This document shows, piece by piece, positions 21,453 through 33,275 of a stretch of DNA of 64,000 bases. The first letter of the stretch is position 1; each line of letters opens with the position of its first letter. Location of the stretch: positions 3,323,001 through 3,387,000 of the forward strand of contig NC_064548.1 in the NCBI RefSeq assembly GCF_023856365.1, in the 5' to 3' direction. This DNA comes from Brienomyrus brachyistius (lineage: Eukaryota > Chordata > Actinopteri > Osteoglossiformes > Mormyridae). The position numbers and the translations under genes were made by a program. A model generated the notes under the pieces. It saw nothing but the letters and a program-made list of their open reading frames with translations, was not told the origin of the DNA and searched no databases.

Positions 21453-23785
21453 TTCAATCCATCCATCCATCAAACCAATCCACCTTTCAACCACTTGTCC
21501 ATGTCATGGTTGTCTGAAGTTGGGAATGAAATGTTCTGCATTAACAGTTATCTTTGAAGTGCTTTCACTACAGTAAACAGAAACAGAACATCTTAGTCTC
21601 CAAAAGGCTGCCACTTGGACCGGAAATCTAACACTTAAGTGCTGCTGCTAGCTTTGCTTCTCTTACCAAAGATCTGCTTCCTGAAGTGGGACAGAGGACC
21701 GACATGTTACTCTTTTGTCAACCCCTGACTTCTTTATCTTGGATATTAGGTGGCATTTTTTGGCTTTGTACCTATAGTGGAATGGAAAAACATCAAAGAT
21801 TTTGAGATATGTTGTCAAGTTTCTGAAATACTGTGTGAGCTGGTAGAGGAATGCAAAAATGAACACACTCTGATCATCATACTAAGACTTGGCTTAAATG
21901 GATGATGTAATTATTCTCCAGTCCTGGAAGGTCAGAATATCAATAAATCTACTCTATCTTCTATGCTGCTCTATGGTTGAGGTGTTTACAGGGCTACTTG
22001 ATAATTAAGTTTTAAAACTCAATTATGATCAAACAAGACCACCAATAACCTTTTTGTGAATTTGTTTGAGTCTTTTTTATTATACATTCTTTCACCTTGA
22101 CTTAACTCCCTTGGCTAATACAAAACAATTATTAATTATTAATTCACATTGTATTTAGCAGACAATTACCCAAAATGACACACATTTATTGAGAGACCAT
22201 GATCAGCATCCCTGGGGAAATTGGGAGTTAGGGTCTTCCTCAAGGGCCCAGCAGTAAAATCAGTATGTAGGATTTGGACTGGCAACTTTCAAATCACAGA
22301 CACAGACATCTAATCCACGGTACCACAAACTCTTACAAAATGACATTTCAGCAATAACCGCAATAAGATTTTCTCCTGTCTACGGAGTTCCAAAATGCCA
22401 ATTTTCACTGCAAAAATGATATTCATAAGTAGCCTTAGCACACCGCACACACAAAGCTTGCAAAAACGTGGACTTTTTGGGGGTCATCGATAGACTCTGT
22501 ATTCAATGACTAATAATGTCAAATTCAAGCTTTTTAACAGCAAAAGAGAGAGTTACGGCACCTGCACTTACAATTTGTCGCGTGCAAAAATAACTCACCC
22601 TCATGGAGACTGGCATGCAGGAAGCTGTAGTGGGCAATGAGAAGTGGCTGTTGACTTAGCTCTTAACCTTGAATGTGAAATTTCAAGGTAAAGCAGGAGG
22701 AAACAGCATACCTTTTCAGTCAAAAGAAATTCTTATTCATTCCCTTATATTATCAGATTTAGTATCTTCTTTGTCTTATAAATATTACGGTTTCAGCATT
22801 GCAAGGCGTGGGAAAACTGTGCTTGAGGGCAGTGGGCGGTGGTAGAAAATATTTTTCAGTTAATTTCACGTAACATAGTGAATCGTTTTACGGTAAATGT
22901 ACAATGGTTAGAGCAAAGTGCTACAGGTGGGTTCATCGCCCCTCACAGCTTGGTATAAGCTGGGTAATTGTCTTTCCAAACTAATTTAAAGGACTAAAAA
23001 ATATAACTCAAGAACAAAGATAATCGTCATTATCATAAAATAACGTAGCCATTCAGTAATATTTAATAAATCAGACAAATTTCAGATTAAATTATACTTT
23101 AATTTTTACAAATTCGTGATTTAATCGTTGTTTTGTTTTTTTTTTTTCATGTAATTAAACGATACTGGCTTGAACAACCTAATTCGTGGGATGCGTTTTT
23201 CTTAGAAATTGCATCATTAATATAAAGTAAATGGTTAACGTCGTTAAAATACCTCATATACCTTCTAACATCCACCAATAGAAAAAGAAAAATATATGAA
23301 AGTATGCGTCTAAGTATGAAATACCGATTAAACCGCATTACTCAATTTTGAAGTACATTGTCCGATAGGGGGTTGGTATACTACGTTGATTTAGCGTTAT
23401 GTAGCGTGCTTTATAACAGCCATTTCTAACAGCTTCTCCTGTGGCTGATTTGATATCGTCGGATGTGATAAAAGTGCGCTATAGGCTAATATAAAAAAAA
23501 TAATAATAAAAGTCATTTCACCCTTCGGAACATGTATTGTTTATGTAGTTAATTTGTTTTTCATTTAATTCACCGTTTACCATACCAAATTCACATGCCC
23601 GTGGGGGTTTCATTGAAGCAAATACGTTTAAGCATTCTTCGCTGTAGGACGTAACAAGAGAACCTCATCCGAGACTGATTTGTGAATAGACTACGTGAAA
23701 CAATATATTAAACGTATTTTTTCTAGGCCTATATAAGTACTGGAAAGTTAAATAAATAAATAAATAAAGCTGCATTCATAATGTA
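21453..23785. other. Intergenic, AT-rich; one SINE-like fragment
   Basis: Apart from the fragment at 22140-22325, no exon or repeat was assigned. AT content rises toward the connexin. Confidence 0.4.
22140..22325 (-). repeat. SINE-like fragment (minus orientation)
   Basis: ATTTAGCAGACAATTACCC at one end and GATTTGGACTGGCAACTTTC at the other follow the same plan as 10341-10510, including the reversed B-box-like end. Confidence 0.5.
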
Positions 23786-23794
23786 CTGTGCCAG

Positions 23795-24016
23795 AATTTG
23801 CCCCGCCCTCATCAGATTAAAGCAGGTGGACACTTAAGAGGGAGAGCTGGAAGATCAAGTGAGCCGTCTAAAACTTCATGACTAAATCTGACCCGTTTTA
23901 CGTCGGTGTCTGACATTTGATAATTGCTACTTAATTTCACTCTGCTTACTAGCGTTAGTCGCGGCAGCGAAGAGTGAGCTGAATTTTGATGGATGTGTGC
24001 TGATACCTGGACGAAG
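23795..24016 (+). promoter_or_regulatory. Candidate promoter and non-coding exon 1 of the beta connexin
   Basis: A GC box (CCCCGCCCTC at 23801) lies just upstream of a GC-richer patch that ends in a consensus donor, GAAG|GTAAGA, at 24016/24017. Connexin genes usually have an untranslated first exon and put the whole coding region in exon 2, and the coding exon here has a good acceptor at 25744. The implied intron is 1.7 kb. The start site is inferred, not seen. Confidence 0.45.
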
Positions 24017-24376
24017 GTAAGACAGACAAATTGGGGCAGTCTGCTTTACTTATTATATAATTGTATATTGAGGCATTACGATATCCCGACCAATGACTAG
24101 TTATTTTATGTAATAACAAAACTTTTGCTAAGACGTTTTATATCCACACAGCACTACCACATAATTATTGATTTGGACGAAATGCTTTAAAATAAATGGT
24201 TTATATAATACATTACTCCAATCCTCTTAAAAGAATAACCATTTATGCCTCAGAAACGATTTGCTTGCTTAATCACGTTCCGACCTATAAATCACGTCGT
24301 GTTTGAAACAAACAAGTGATTGAGCGGGTTTTATTCCGGTAAAAAGCTATTTAGAAAAAATATATATTATTTTTGC

Positions 24377-24426
24377 CCCCCACCACCCAGTAGGATGAGT
24401 GGTTTGGAAAATGGATGGATGGATGA
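24377..24426 (+). repeat. 3' tip of tRNA-derived SINE
   Basis: CCCAGTAGGATGAGTGGTTT followed by GGATGGATGG; a severely 5'-truncated copy in the putative connexin intron. Confidence 0.75.
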
Positions 24427-24839
24427 TTTTTGTCTTGTGCAGATTGTCTGATAGAGTCGATAATAACAGTGCTTCTTTAAACGAAAGCAAGAAGACAGTT
24501 TTCTTGATGTATAGCTCAGCCAACATTGGTCATTGGTTTATCTAGGATATAATTACAATTGTGGTACCACCTTCGAGTAAAATAGTTTGCACTGTAAAAA
24601 CAATTACAAACTCTCGCTGAAAATTGCTATATGATACTGTGCTCAATAATCAGTGTTCTTTTTTCCTTGAATCTCACATAACTGGGATGAACAAAAAAAC
24701 GCTTGACGTATGGAGGGTGGCACTTGATCTGCAATGTTTATTATGCATTACAATAATGAAGTGACAATGACCGTCTAATAGCGAGGATTTAGCTAAAGTT
24801 GAGAGGTGATAAATGACAATTTGAGATGTAGCACTACTT

Positions 24840-25098
24840 AGCAGGGCCGGCCCTGGGTGTTCTTGCGCCCTAGGCGAGACTCCGCTATATTAAAAACATT
24901 TTAGTAACACAGGGTATTTGGCTGCTCTGTACCTCAAGAAACCAGAAAAATATTGAAATATTACATCTACTGTAAATAACTGTAATGTCACAGAATGCAA
25001 CCAGAGGTATTACTAATGATTTTTTTTCAATCGCTCTTTTGCGCCCCCTAATCAAATGGCGCCCTAGGCGCTTATTGGGCGGGTCAGCCTTGCTATTG
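24840..25098. mobile_element. Short non-autonomous DNA element with 10-bp flanking repeat
   Basis: AGCACTACTT occurs exactly on both sides (24830-24839 and 25099-25108). The ends AGCAGGGCCGGCCC and, in reverse, AGCAAGGCTGACCCGC are imperfect inverted repeats, and the phrase GCGCCCTAGGCG is repeated inside. No transposase is present. It lies in the putative connexin intron. Confidence 0.6.
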
Positions 25099-25744
25099 AG
25101 CACTACTTGTCCTTGGTTTTCGGAGTTTTTGTTCTATTGAGTTGAATGCGGTTTAAGGCATAAACGTTTGGGGTTGAAGACGTGCGTATAATGCGCATTC
25201 AGCACAAATTCGTTTGTTTCGTAAGATTCCGTCATTGGTAATTATAAGTTATGCGGCATTGTTTTGGAGAAATGATTCATTAACGAACTATGTATTTCAA
25301 CAATACTGTTTGTTTGTTTTCCACGCACATTTTAATGAGTGGTGTCGATCGCTCGTAAATTACCAGTGCATACTTTACAAGCTTCGGACATAACGAGACT
25401 TAGAAATCAGTGAAGTAAAGATTTTACTATGACAGCAGTGCAGCACATTGCCAGCTCATGTCCAGCCGCTGTAACTTTCACTGAGATTTAACCCGAAGTA
25501 CCTTAGCACAGTACTCAGCTGTACAAACGGGTAAGACAGTCCTGCTATCAATAAAAGCTCTAGGGGAATGTACACCCACCCTTACATCTTCAAAGCTCTT
25601 GGTCTGATTGAAATTATGATACTAGGTGAGCAACTAAAAGTAAATACTTGTGCGAACTGAAGTAAGCTCTATTTTAATAGTGTGGCTGTTTGTTTTTTTT
25701 CTTTTACCCTGTGAACTCTTAACCCTGATCCTTGTATCTTGCAG

Positions 25745-25768
25745 GAGCAGTAAGGTGCTGCCGACAGC
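25745..25768 (+). other. 5' UTR part of the connexin coding exon
   Basis: A pyrimidine-rich tract and CTTGCAG at 25738-25744 make a strong acceptor. The exon then runs 24 bases to the ATG. A splice acceptor at this distance upstream of the start codon is normal for connexin exon 2. Confidence 0.7.
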
Positions 25769-26545
25769 ATGAACTGGGCAGCGCTGTATGTCCAGCTAGG
25801 AGGAGTGAACAGGCATTCCACCAGCCTGGGGAAGGTCTGGCTGTCTGTGATCTTCATCTTCCGCATCATGATTCTGGTGGTGGCGGCGGAGAGTGTGTGG
25901 GGCGACGAGCAGTCTGACTTCACGTGCAACACGCAACAGCCCGGCTGCAAGAATGTCTGCTACGACCATTTCTTTCCCGTCTCACACATCCGTCTGTGGT
26001 GTCTTCAGCTGATCTTCGTCTCCACACCTGCACTGCTTGTGGCAATGCATGTGGCCTACAGCAAGCGCGAAGCCAAGCGGAGCATCCTCCGGGCCAGGGG
26101 TGACAAAGCTGAGGATGACCTGAAAACCCTGAAAAACAGGCGTGTCTCCATTACTGGGCCACTCTGGTGGACGTACGCCATGAGTCTGCTCTTCCGCCTG
26201 GTATTTGAGGCCGGCTTCATGTACGCCCTCTACTTTGTCTACGATGGCTTCAGAATGCCGCGGCTGGTCAAGTGTGAGCAGTGGCCATGTCCCAACAAGG
26301 TTGACTGTTTTATCTCCCGTCCAACAGAAAAGACCATCTTCACCATCTTCATGGTGGCTTCCTCAGGCCTCTGCATTGTTCTCAATGTGGCAGAGCTGTT
26401 CTACCTGATTGCTAAGGCACTGGTTAGGTGTTCTGGGGACACCAAAGGGCACTCTTACGCTGCCTCAGATAGAAGAGTCAAGGATAAGGCCTGCCGACAG
26501 AACATACGGAACGAGAGGTTGTTGAACACCACTTCAACGCCTTAA
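25769..26545 (+). CDS. Beta-type connexin (GJB2/GJB6-like; possible gjb8/Cx30.3)
   Basis: This 258-residue gap-junction subunit would oligomerise as a hexameric hemichannel in the plasma membrane and dock to pass ions and small molecules between cells. The start [18 protein letters not shown] is typical of beta connexins. Four membrane spans lie near residues 20-40, 75-95, 130-152 and 188-212. Extracellular loop 1 has Cys53, Cys60 and Cys64 ([12 protein letters not shown]), and loop 2 has Cys169, Cys174 and Cys180 before FISRPTEKT, the spacing that makes the docking disulfides. The cytoplasmic loop and tail are short, as in the beta group. The frame is intact in one exon. Its position next to gja3 and zmym2 matches GJB2/GJB6; among fish paralogues I cannot decide the exact name. 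Confidence 0.95.
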   Translation: MNWAALYVQLGGVNRHSTSLGKVWLSVIFIFRIMILVVAAESVWGDEQSDFTCNTQQPGCKNVCYDHFFPVSHIRLWCLQLIFVSTPALLVAMHVAYSKREAKRSILRARGDKAEDDLKTLKNRRVSITGPLWWTYAMSLLFRLVFEAGFMYALYFVYDGFRMPRLVKCEQWPCPNKVDCFISRPTEKTIFTIFMVASSGLCIVLNVAELFYLIAKALVRCSGDTKGHSYAASDRRVKDKACRQNIRNERLLNTTSTP

Positions 26546-27060
26546 CTTCCCCACAATCCAGCTTTGTTACTCTCTCACAAGAAGACTGGATAGGACCATT
26601 TGTATTTGCTTGCTTTTTGTTTCATTTATATTATAACTTCTATCCTCGCCACTCTAAATACAACGTGAAATAAGTGCTGGTTTAGTTTATATTGAAAGAG
26701 ATACAATTGATTTCCTTCAAATGTTGGGAATTTTTTTTTTTGCCAAATCAGTGACTTGAGCCAGACGGCTTGTCCTCGTGGGGACATCTAGTGGTGCACT
26801 TTAGCATTACACAAAGACTTGCAAATACACAGACCCATGGTATTCCTTCCGTACGATTTAAGTGTTAGATACCCTGCCGTGTAACAAAAGCACTTTCCAC
26901 GATGCAATAACTTCATAAAGATGGCTATGAAAAAGTCCGAATCTGAAGGAGTGCCTTTGTCATTGATGCTAACTGACACCCGCTATATTCTATGTTACTT
27001 AAAACACCCTCACATCCCAAACTTTCACTGATGATTGAAAGCAAAGCATAATAAATTTGG
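26546..27060 (+). other. Probable 3' UTR of the beta connexin
   Basis: The sequence runs from the stop to a candidate AATAAA at 27050-27055. The transcript end is inferred only from this signal. Confidence 0.4.
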
Positions 27061-29190
27061 GTCTAAGGCTAAATTGCAGGAAAAAAATCTGACAGGATTA
27101 TTAAATGCTTTCTCTCAGTGGCCTTAGTGTGTCAGTTGCTCAGTCAAAGGGTAAGTATTTAAAGTAAAGTATTTAATTGTGTGTAGCTGTGCCTCTATAA
27201 GTACGTATAGCTTACGTAGTTTTCAACTTGTGGATCAATGAGATTGGAGTTCAGTGTTCAGCCAGAAATCAAATAGGCTAATGCTCAGCTCCTGTTCTTT
27301 TGCTGATGGATTTCTAGTTGGTATAACAGTTAAAGATCTATACTCAACCAGTTATACCCAAGGTGGTCTTTAATGTTTATACATTTGCTTTAGAAGAAAA
27401 ATTTGTAAACATCTACATTGTAGACTGAGTCCAAGAAACCAAAGCCACGGGCTTGAAACTGCTATCGTACAGTCAGGTGTATGTCGTGTCCCCTTTGACT
27501 TGCTAGTACTATTACACAAGCCTTCCTCCAAGAAGTCTAGTTTAGTAAAGAACTTATTATGTGGAGGATAAAGGGTTACAATGATAATCAAGTAGAGTCA
27601 TCATGTTTATTGAGTTTGTTTGAATGTTTAAAGCAGGGGTAGAGAGTTAATTATATTGAAATTGATATCTGCGAAATAGTTCATTATAATGTCTCCTTGC
27701 TTTCCGATTTAAAGGTTTTTATCTCCTCTTTCGCCTGCTCAGTGTTTGAAGGTGCTATACTGATACAGAATTTTCTTGCTAGTATATATATCTTATTCCA
27801 TCTCAAAGCTTGCGATACTCTTACAGATGCTATTGCTCCCAATCGTCCAGACTTTGTGATATGCGCACTTGAGAATAATTAGAAAATTTTGTTCTATGTA
27901 GTTCTGCGAAAGTCTCAGTCCCGTCAGTGACTGACGGTCAGTCTAGGTTATCCTCCTGCTGCGAGAACATGCTGGCAGGTGAGCTCGTCGGGAACCTTAA
28001 CTGTAGCGATTTCTGTATGCAGTCTGAACGTAAGTTTACGGCTTGTCTGTTTGTCCATAATAATGAAAACTATGTGATTGTTGACATGCTGCCTTCAAGA
28101 AATCGTTTAAAATTTATTTAGTCTATATACATATATATGTGTGATATGACCATAACAGTAGTCATATCTATTTTATAATTTAAAATTGCATTGTTTTTCA
28201 AATATGTACAGTATATGGAAACTATAGGCTACATTTTATTCCAGTGCGAATGTAAAACATTTTTGTTACAACGGCTTTAATAAAAGTATCACCTTGGAGA
28301 TTGTGTTTATTATAGCTTTTTATGGATATGTCTAATGATCCATTTATCTGAGTCATTTAACGATATTGCCTTTTGTACACTCACAGAAATATTTAGAGCA
28401 GGGCTCACCAACCTTTTTGAAACTGAAAGCTACTTCACGGGTACTGAGCCATACGAAGGGCTACCAGTTTGGACTCGTGGTCCTTGGGGGCATCCTGGTG
28501 CCCGCGGGCTCCATGTTGGTGACCCCTAATTTAGAGAAAGTTACGTGTTTACAGTATTTCCTACGGTTGCAACCAAGTCGCCAGTGTTAAATTTCAGAGG
28601 ACGGTCAGAAGAGGGCGACAATAGACAGTTTAAGGTCGCTGGACGTTTTGTCCCCAACCAGGTAAATTTGACTCGGTCATCTAACCATGAGGTGATTTCC
28701 ATTCATAAAACCTAAATCAATAAACATTATAATTCACGTCCATAATTTTATAGATTTAAAAAGTGGTACATCATTATAAAATTCTGACTAATAGATCTAC
28801 AAAAAATGAATTAAAATTGTAGGATAATATTAAATACAAAACGTGCAGTATACTATAAGATATTGACAACACAATGTGTACATGGAAAAAAACTCATTCA
28901 CGCTCTCTGGATTCCTTTATTAGTATTTCTTGCTTTCATTCTTAGTTTTACATCTTCTTGTGTCCCTGCGACGGATAGAGGTTCAGTAAGATGCACGTTT
29001 ATAAATTAATATCCATGCGTAATGCAGTTTAACAACACTTTCGATTAAGACGCATCAATCGATTATTCAGAATACATTCTGATTATTCATCATACAGCAG
29101 ACAAATAAACCGGCAGATTAATAGCTATAATATTTTATAACCCAGTACTCCATAACAATAAATACAGCAGTCCAAGAACACAGAAAATAA
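27061..29190. other. Intergenic, AT-rich
   Basis: No exon was recognised. One short inverted-repeat element is present at 28399-28528. Confidence 0.4.
28399..28528. mobile_element. 130-bp hAT-type MITE with perfect target duplication
   Basis: The left end CAGGGCTCACCAACC and the right end GTTGGTGACCCCT are inverted repeats. ATTTAGAG occurs exactly on each side (28391-28398 and 28529-28536), an 8-bp duplication as made by hAT transposases. The interior is too short to code. Confidence 0.85.
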
Positions 29191-29194
29191 AACA

Positions 29195-29600
29195 CTTTTG
29201 AACCTCTCGCTGCTTGGAGTAGAGCAGACCTGGGTGATCTCTTTTTGGTGGTGGGCATGGGCGTGGCATGTGCTCTTGCAGACTGATGACTCTTGTGATT
29301 CAATCATGCATGCATGGTCATGCGATGTGACAGTCGCGATGGCTGGGGACGGGCGGCTGCTGCGCTTCACCGGATCCCATCTCCGAGTGCTTCAAGCCAC
29401 GAAAAACTAGCCTTCTGCGCAAGACCTGAATCCACGTGTGAAGGAGACCCGCGATTTAGTAAGTCGGCTGCGTGGCAGCTCTCCAGACAGTCGGTAAAGC
29501 GGAACAGCTGCTAGTACTTCATTGTGTGGGTGCGGAAAAGGGAGGGTTACGCCGCCTAGTACGCTTTGTGTGATATACAACGCCCTCAAAATACAGCACC
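29195..29600 (+). promoter_or_regulatory. GC-rich patch, candidate gja3 promoter or first exon
   Basis: Within about 5 kb of AT-rich DNA this patch stands out for GC and CpG content (GATGGCTGGGGACGGGCGG, GGAGACCCGCGATTTAG). A GTAAGT donor-like site lies at 29460-29465. It is 3.7 kb upstream of the gja3 coding exon and on no other gene's path, so an upstream untranslated exon is plausible. There is no direct evidence. Confidence 0.3.
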
Positions 29601-30741
29601 GCAGGCAGAAAGTTATTGATTTCAGTTTCTAAAGTTCCCTAGCCCAATGTAAGGTAGTGATTATCGATCAAGGCTTCACTTTCCATACTGGACTTTCATT
29701 TCAGGTGGATCCAGAATTGGTTGCTCGCATCAGAATACAATATCATTATGCTACATATTTTTTATTGACTTATTTTTATTATTGATAATTAAAAGTTTTT
29801 GTTGCTGCCGACCATGAGACCACAGGCTTGAAACAATAAACAAGACAAAAAGAACATGACGTTTGCATATATTTTTCACTGCTGTCACTAAGACAAACTA
29901 GACATTTCCCTATTGTCAGGGCGTCAGACGCTGTGAATATTTTTTTTATTAACATGTCCATTCAAAATAGTTGTAACGCTTAAGGAAATAAGATTTAATT
30001 ATACCAGTATAATTATAGTACATTTAAAATGAAAATGCGAAATAATTTAGCATAGACAAAATTAACTTAGCACAAATAATAATGATAACAACAATAATAA
30101 AAAATAATCATAATAGTGTCCGGGTCATTCTCTATTTGGAATGGGAATTTTTAAAAATTACTTTCAGAAATCCCAAAAGTAAACTACCTTACTATGTCCA
30201 TTAATATATCCCGTTATCATACATAAAAAAATTAAGATCTTAATCCAAAAATATTAAAATATATTTTAACGCAAAGTGCATTAAATGGTCAGTTTGTCAT
30301 GCATTTATTTATGTTGAAATTTATTTTAACGTGTTTGTATCTACTGTAGGAATTCCATTTAAATAATCAAATTTCAATGATGCTTTAGATATTGCAAAAG
30401 TATATACATATATAGGTCTATTATACATATCTTCATATCTATTTTGCAAGAATAAATACATTCTTGAAGAACAAACATGCAATTTGAACAACTGGCATAA
30501 AAACATTATAAAACTAATTTTCTAAGATATTCTTAATAATGACAATATAGCCCAAACGAACAAAAACCTTATCATACCAGAACTACAATACCAGTGACAG
30601 AACAAGCTATTTTATTTTACATAATGGCAAAATTAATAGATAAAATATTAACAAAGATAGATTTTTAACTAGATTTTTACGTGTTCTGATCATTCTTGAC
30701 AGTAACTACAACACCAGTGATTTTTTTAATGGTTGCCCTGT

Positions 30742-30774
<33 letters not shown>
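30742..30774 (+). repeat. 33-bp poly-G homopolymer
   Basis: Uninterrupted run of 33 G as given. It could form quadruplex structures on one strand; its true length is likely to be unstable and poorly sequenced. Confidence 0.85.
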
Positions 30775-30775
<1 letters not shown>

Positions 30776-32884
30776 AATAGTACAGCTATTCAAAAATCAA
30801 TGAGATAAAAAATATATGGGATTATTTTGACAGAAATTCAGTTGACCTTGAGATGCTTCTTCTATGATGGCCCAGTTTAATAGAGCAAGAATTATGCACA
30901 ACACCAGTGACCAAGATCTCAGTGAAGAATGTGTTGTTGTTGACATATTTTAAAATGAAGGCTTTATATTGTTAGCTCATGGCCTATTTGTGTATGTAAT
31001 TGTTACAATGCCGCCAAGAATTGATTTAGTCTTTGTTTTTGTGTCTGTGATAAGATCACAATAGTAGTCATATATCTGTTTAGATCTATGTATCTATCTG
31101 AACACTATACTAGGCCTATAACGACATACGTTAATAACAGTAGGTCTATAGCATTATACATGTAAAGCATGCATACAATCTTTTTTGTACAGCTAAGTAC
31201 GCCTAGTACGTCTGATTCAATTAGCGTCTGTTCATCCGATGAAATGTTTTCGTTCATCAGCACTTCGGAATCTGATGAGTCCGGCATTCGGCCGGGGTTG
31301 GACTATTTTTCAATAATAACCATATTCAAATTGAAATTATTTTAATAACTTTGTTTTGTTTTCTTCGAAAACGGTGTGCATGTTTCAGTTCCGAGAAAGT
31401 AGATGCCGGTTTGTTATTAAAATGAATACATTACTCGTATTAAAATCAAATAAAATCCACAAAGTCCAGTACAAAGATACACAAATTATAGGCTATTGTT
31501 ATTTTCCGTAGCGACTACATCCGGTGAATAAAAGTATAAAAAGTAGCCTATAAAAAGTTGAAATTAGAGCAGCATTACTCATAATCATAAATAAACGTAG
31601 TTCATTTACATATTAGGAAATGCTATTACTCTGGCCTGTCAGGACAATTAGAGTAGCCTGTATGTATTCATTACCTTAAGATGACTAACCGCAAATTTCG
31701 CTTTTATTTCTAAGCACACATTATTTGAGTGCTATTCCATGGATTTGTTGCTTATTATACAAAGACATATTAATAAGTTTTCCATTTTTAATATTTGGGG
31801 CAATCTTTAAATTATATGTTTATGCGTAAAAGCATCTAATTACAGTAAAACATACCCAGTAATCAGAAATTGGAGTTTTTTTTTTCCAATTTTAAAAATC
31901 ACCGTTATTATTTATTTTACTCGTTCGAATACATACGAATTCACTTTTGCTTGAAGAATTGTCGAAGGGGGTTACAGCCGAAAGTGAAGCCGAAGAGGGA
32001 AGTAGGCCTACTTTAAAATACAATAGAGTACATGCGACCTATCCGGGACACTTACTTGTGCAAACTGGAGGCTAGGTAATAATTTAAGAAATACAATACC
32101 ATTAAATGCGTTCTTCCGTTTTAGATATTGTACTTTGTGTTAGCCTACATTACCATTATGTTTATTAGGACTGGAAATGCATTTAAAAAATGGAAAAAAA
32201 TCTGGCTAAATATAAGAATTTTCTAACGTTTTTGCTATAATGCCAGGTGATAAATGGCGGCGCGTAAAAACTACCTAGGCGTTAAATAATAAAGGAAGTT
32301 TATAATTTATAATTCCGGCTTTTATTAATAAATTTCAATCTGTTTGCATTTAATTATTCGTAGGTACCGTAATGTATTATGATTGTTTATCCCTGCTTTC
32401 ACGGGTGCCTGCCCCCGGCTCTCCGTATCAGAGAAGCCGAGCCGCTTTTCCAGAAAACATCGTCCCCTGTATATGGTTCTCGTAAAATTTAAGTTTGAAC
32501 CCCAAACCTGGAAGTGTGAGACAATAGTACTGGACACTGTTTTGTCTACAGCTCTTTAGTTATAATTATATAAAATTATAATAAATATAATGATTGCACA
32601 TAGTACTGACATATACAGTACATTTTCATAATTATAAATATATATTTTAGTAATATTATATAATATGATATTGTAACGATAAATTTGAATTCATTAATAA
32701 TGTGATTCCCTTTTGCAAAACGCATACACACTTGCCCTGTGCAGAGATGTGGGGGTCCTGAGCCTGTTCCAGAAGGCAGAAAGACAATATACATTATATT
32801 ACACATCTAGTGAAAGTGATTAATTGTAGATTCACTGCAGTGCACCACAACAAAATGCATCCGCTGCATTAAACCTTATGTGAC

Positions 32885-33030
32885 ATAGCATTGGGCAGCT
32901 ATTGTTTAGCACCCAGGGAGCAGTACCTTACACAGGGTACCTTATTGGTACCTTGCTAGTCAGGGATTCAAACAAACAACCTTTCAATCACAAGGGCACT
33001 TTCCTCACCATTAGGCCACTCAGCCAAGTT
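32885..33030 (-). repeat. SINE-like remnant
   Basis: GGGATTCAAACAAACAACCT near 32970 reads in reverse as a B-box-like GTTTGAATCCC and matches the ends of 10341-10510 and 53265-53430. Confidence 0.45.
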
Positions 33031-33275
33031 AATAACAGCTTATAACCTGTTGTTGCGACTTAAGAAATAAATGCTAATAATCTTATAATGCGATAAAACA
33101 TAGAGGGTGGTCCTATGCTTTGTGTCTGGAATATCCCAACACCCCCCCCCCCCCCCAACAGATGTGTTCTGAAAGTAGTTGGAAGATGGAAGGAAGGAGT
33201 GCCCCCCCCCAGTCCAAACACACTTCGTCACTTGCTTCATTCCCTCTCTCACGCCACACCGCACTTCCTTCTCAG

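Larger units (their letters stand above)
29601..33270. other. AT-rich non-coding stretch upstream of gja3
   Basis: No exon or transposon was recognised apart from a 33-G run and a SINE-like end near 32960-33025. A 60-codon acidic frame on the minus strand at 31105-31287 has no supporting context. Confidence 0.4.

Noticed and set aside
31105..31287. Acidic 60-codon minus-strand ORF
   Set aside because: The N-terminal part looks protein-like (SSDSEVLMNENISSDEQ), but it is short, becomes low-complexity, and has no splice sites or repeat support.
31260..31300. CTGATGAG followed by a GC stem, resembling a hammerhead ribozyme core
   Set aside because: No GAAA after the stem and no partner strands for stems I and III. 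The motif is short enough to occur by chance.
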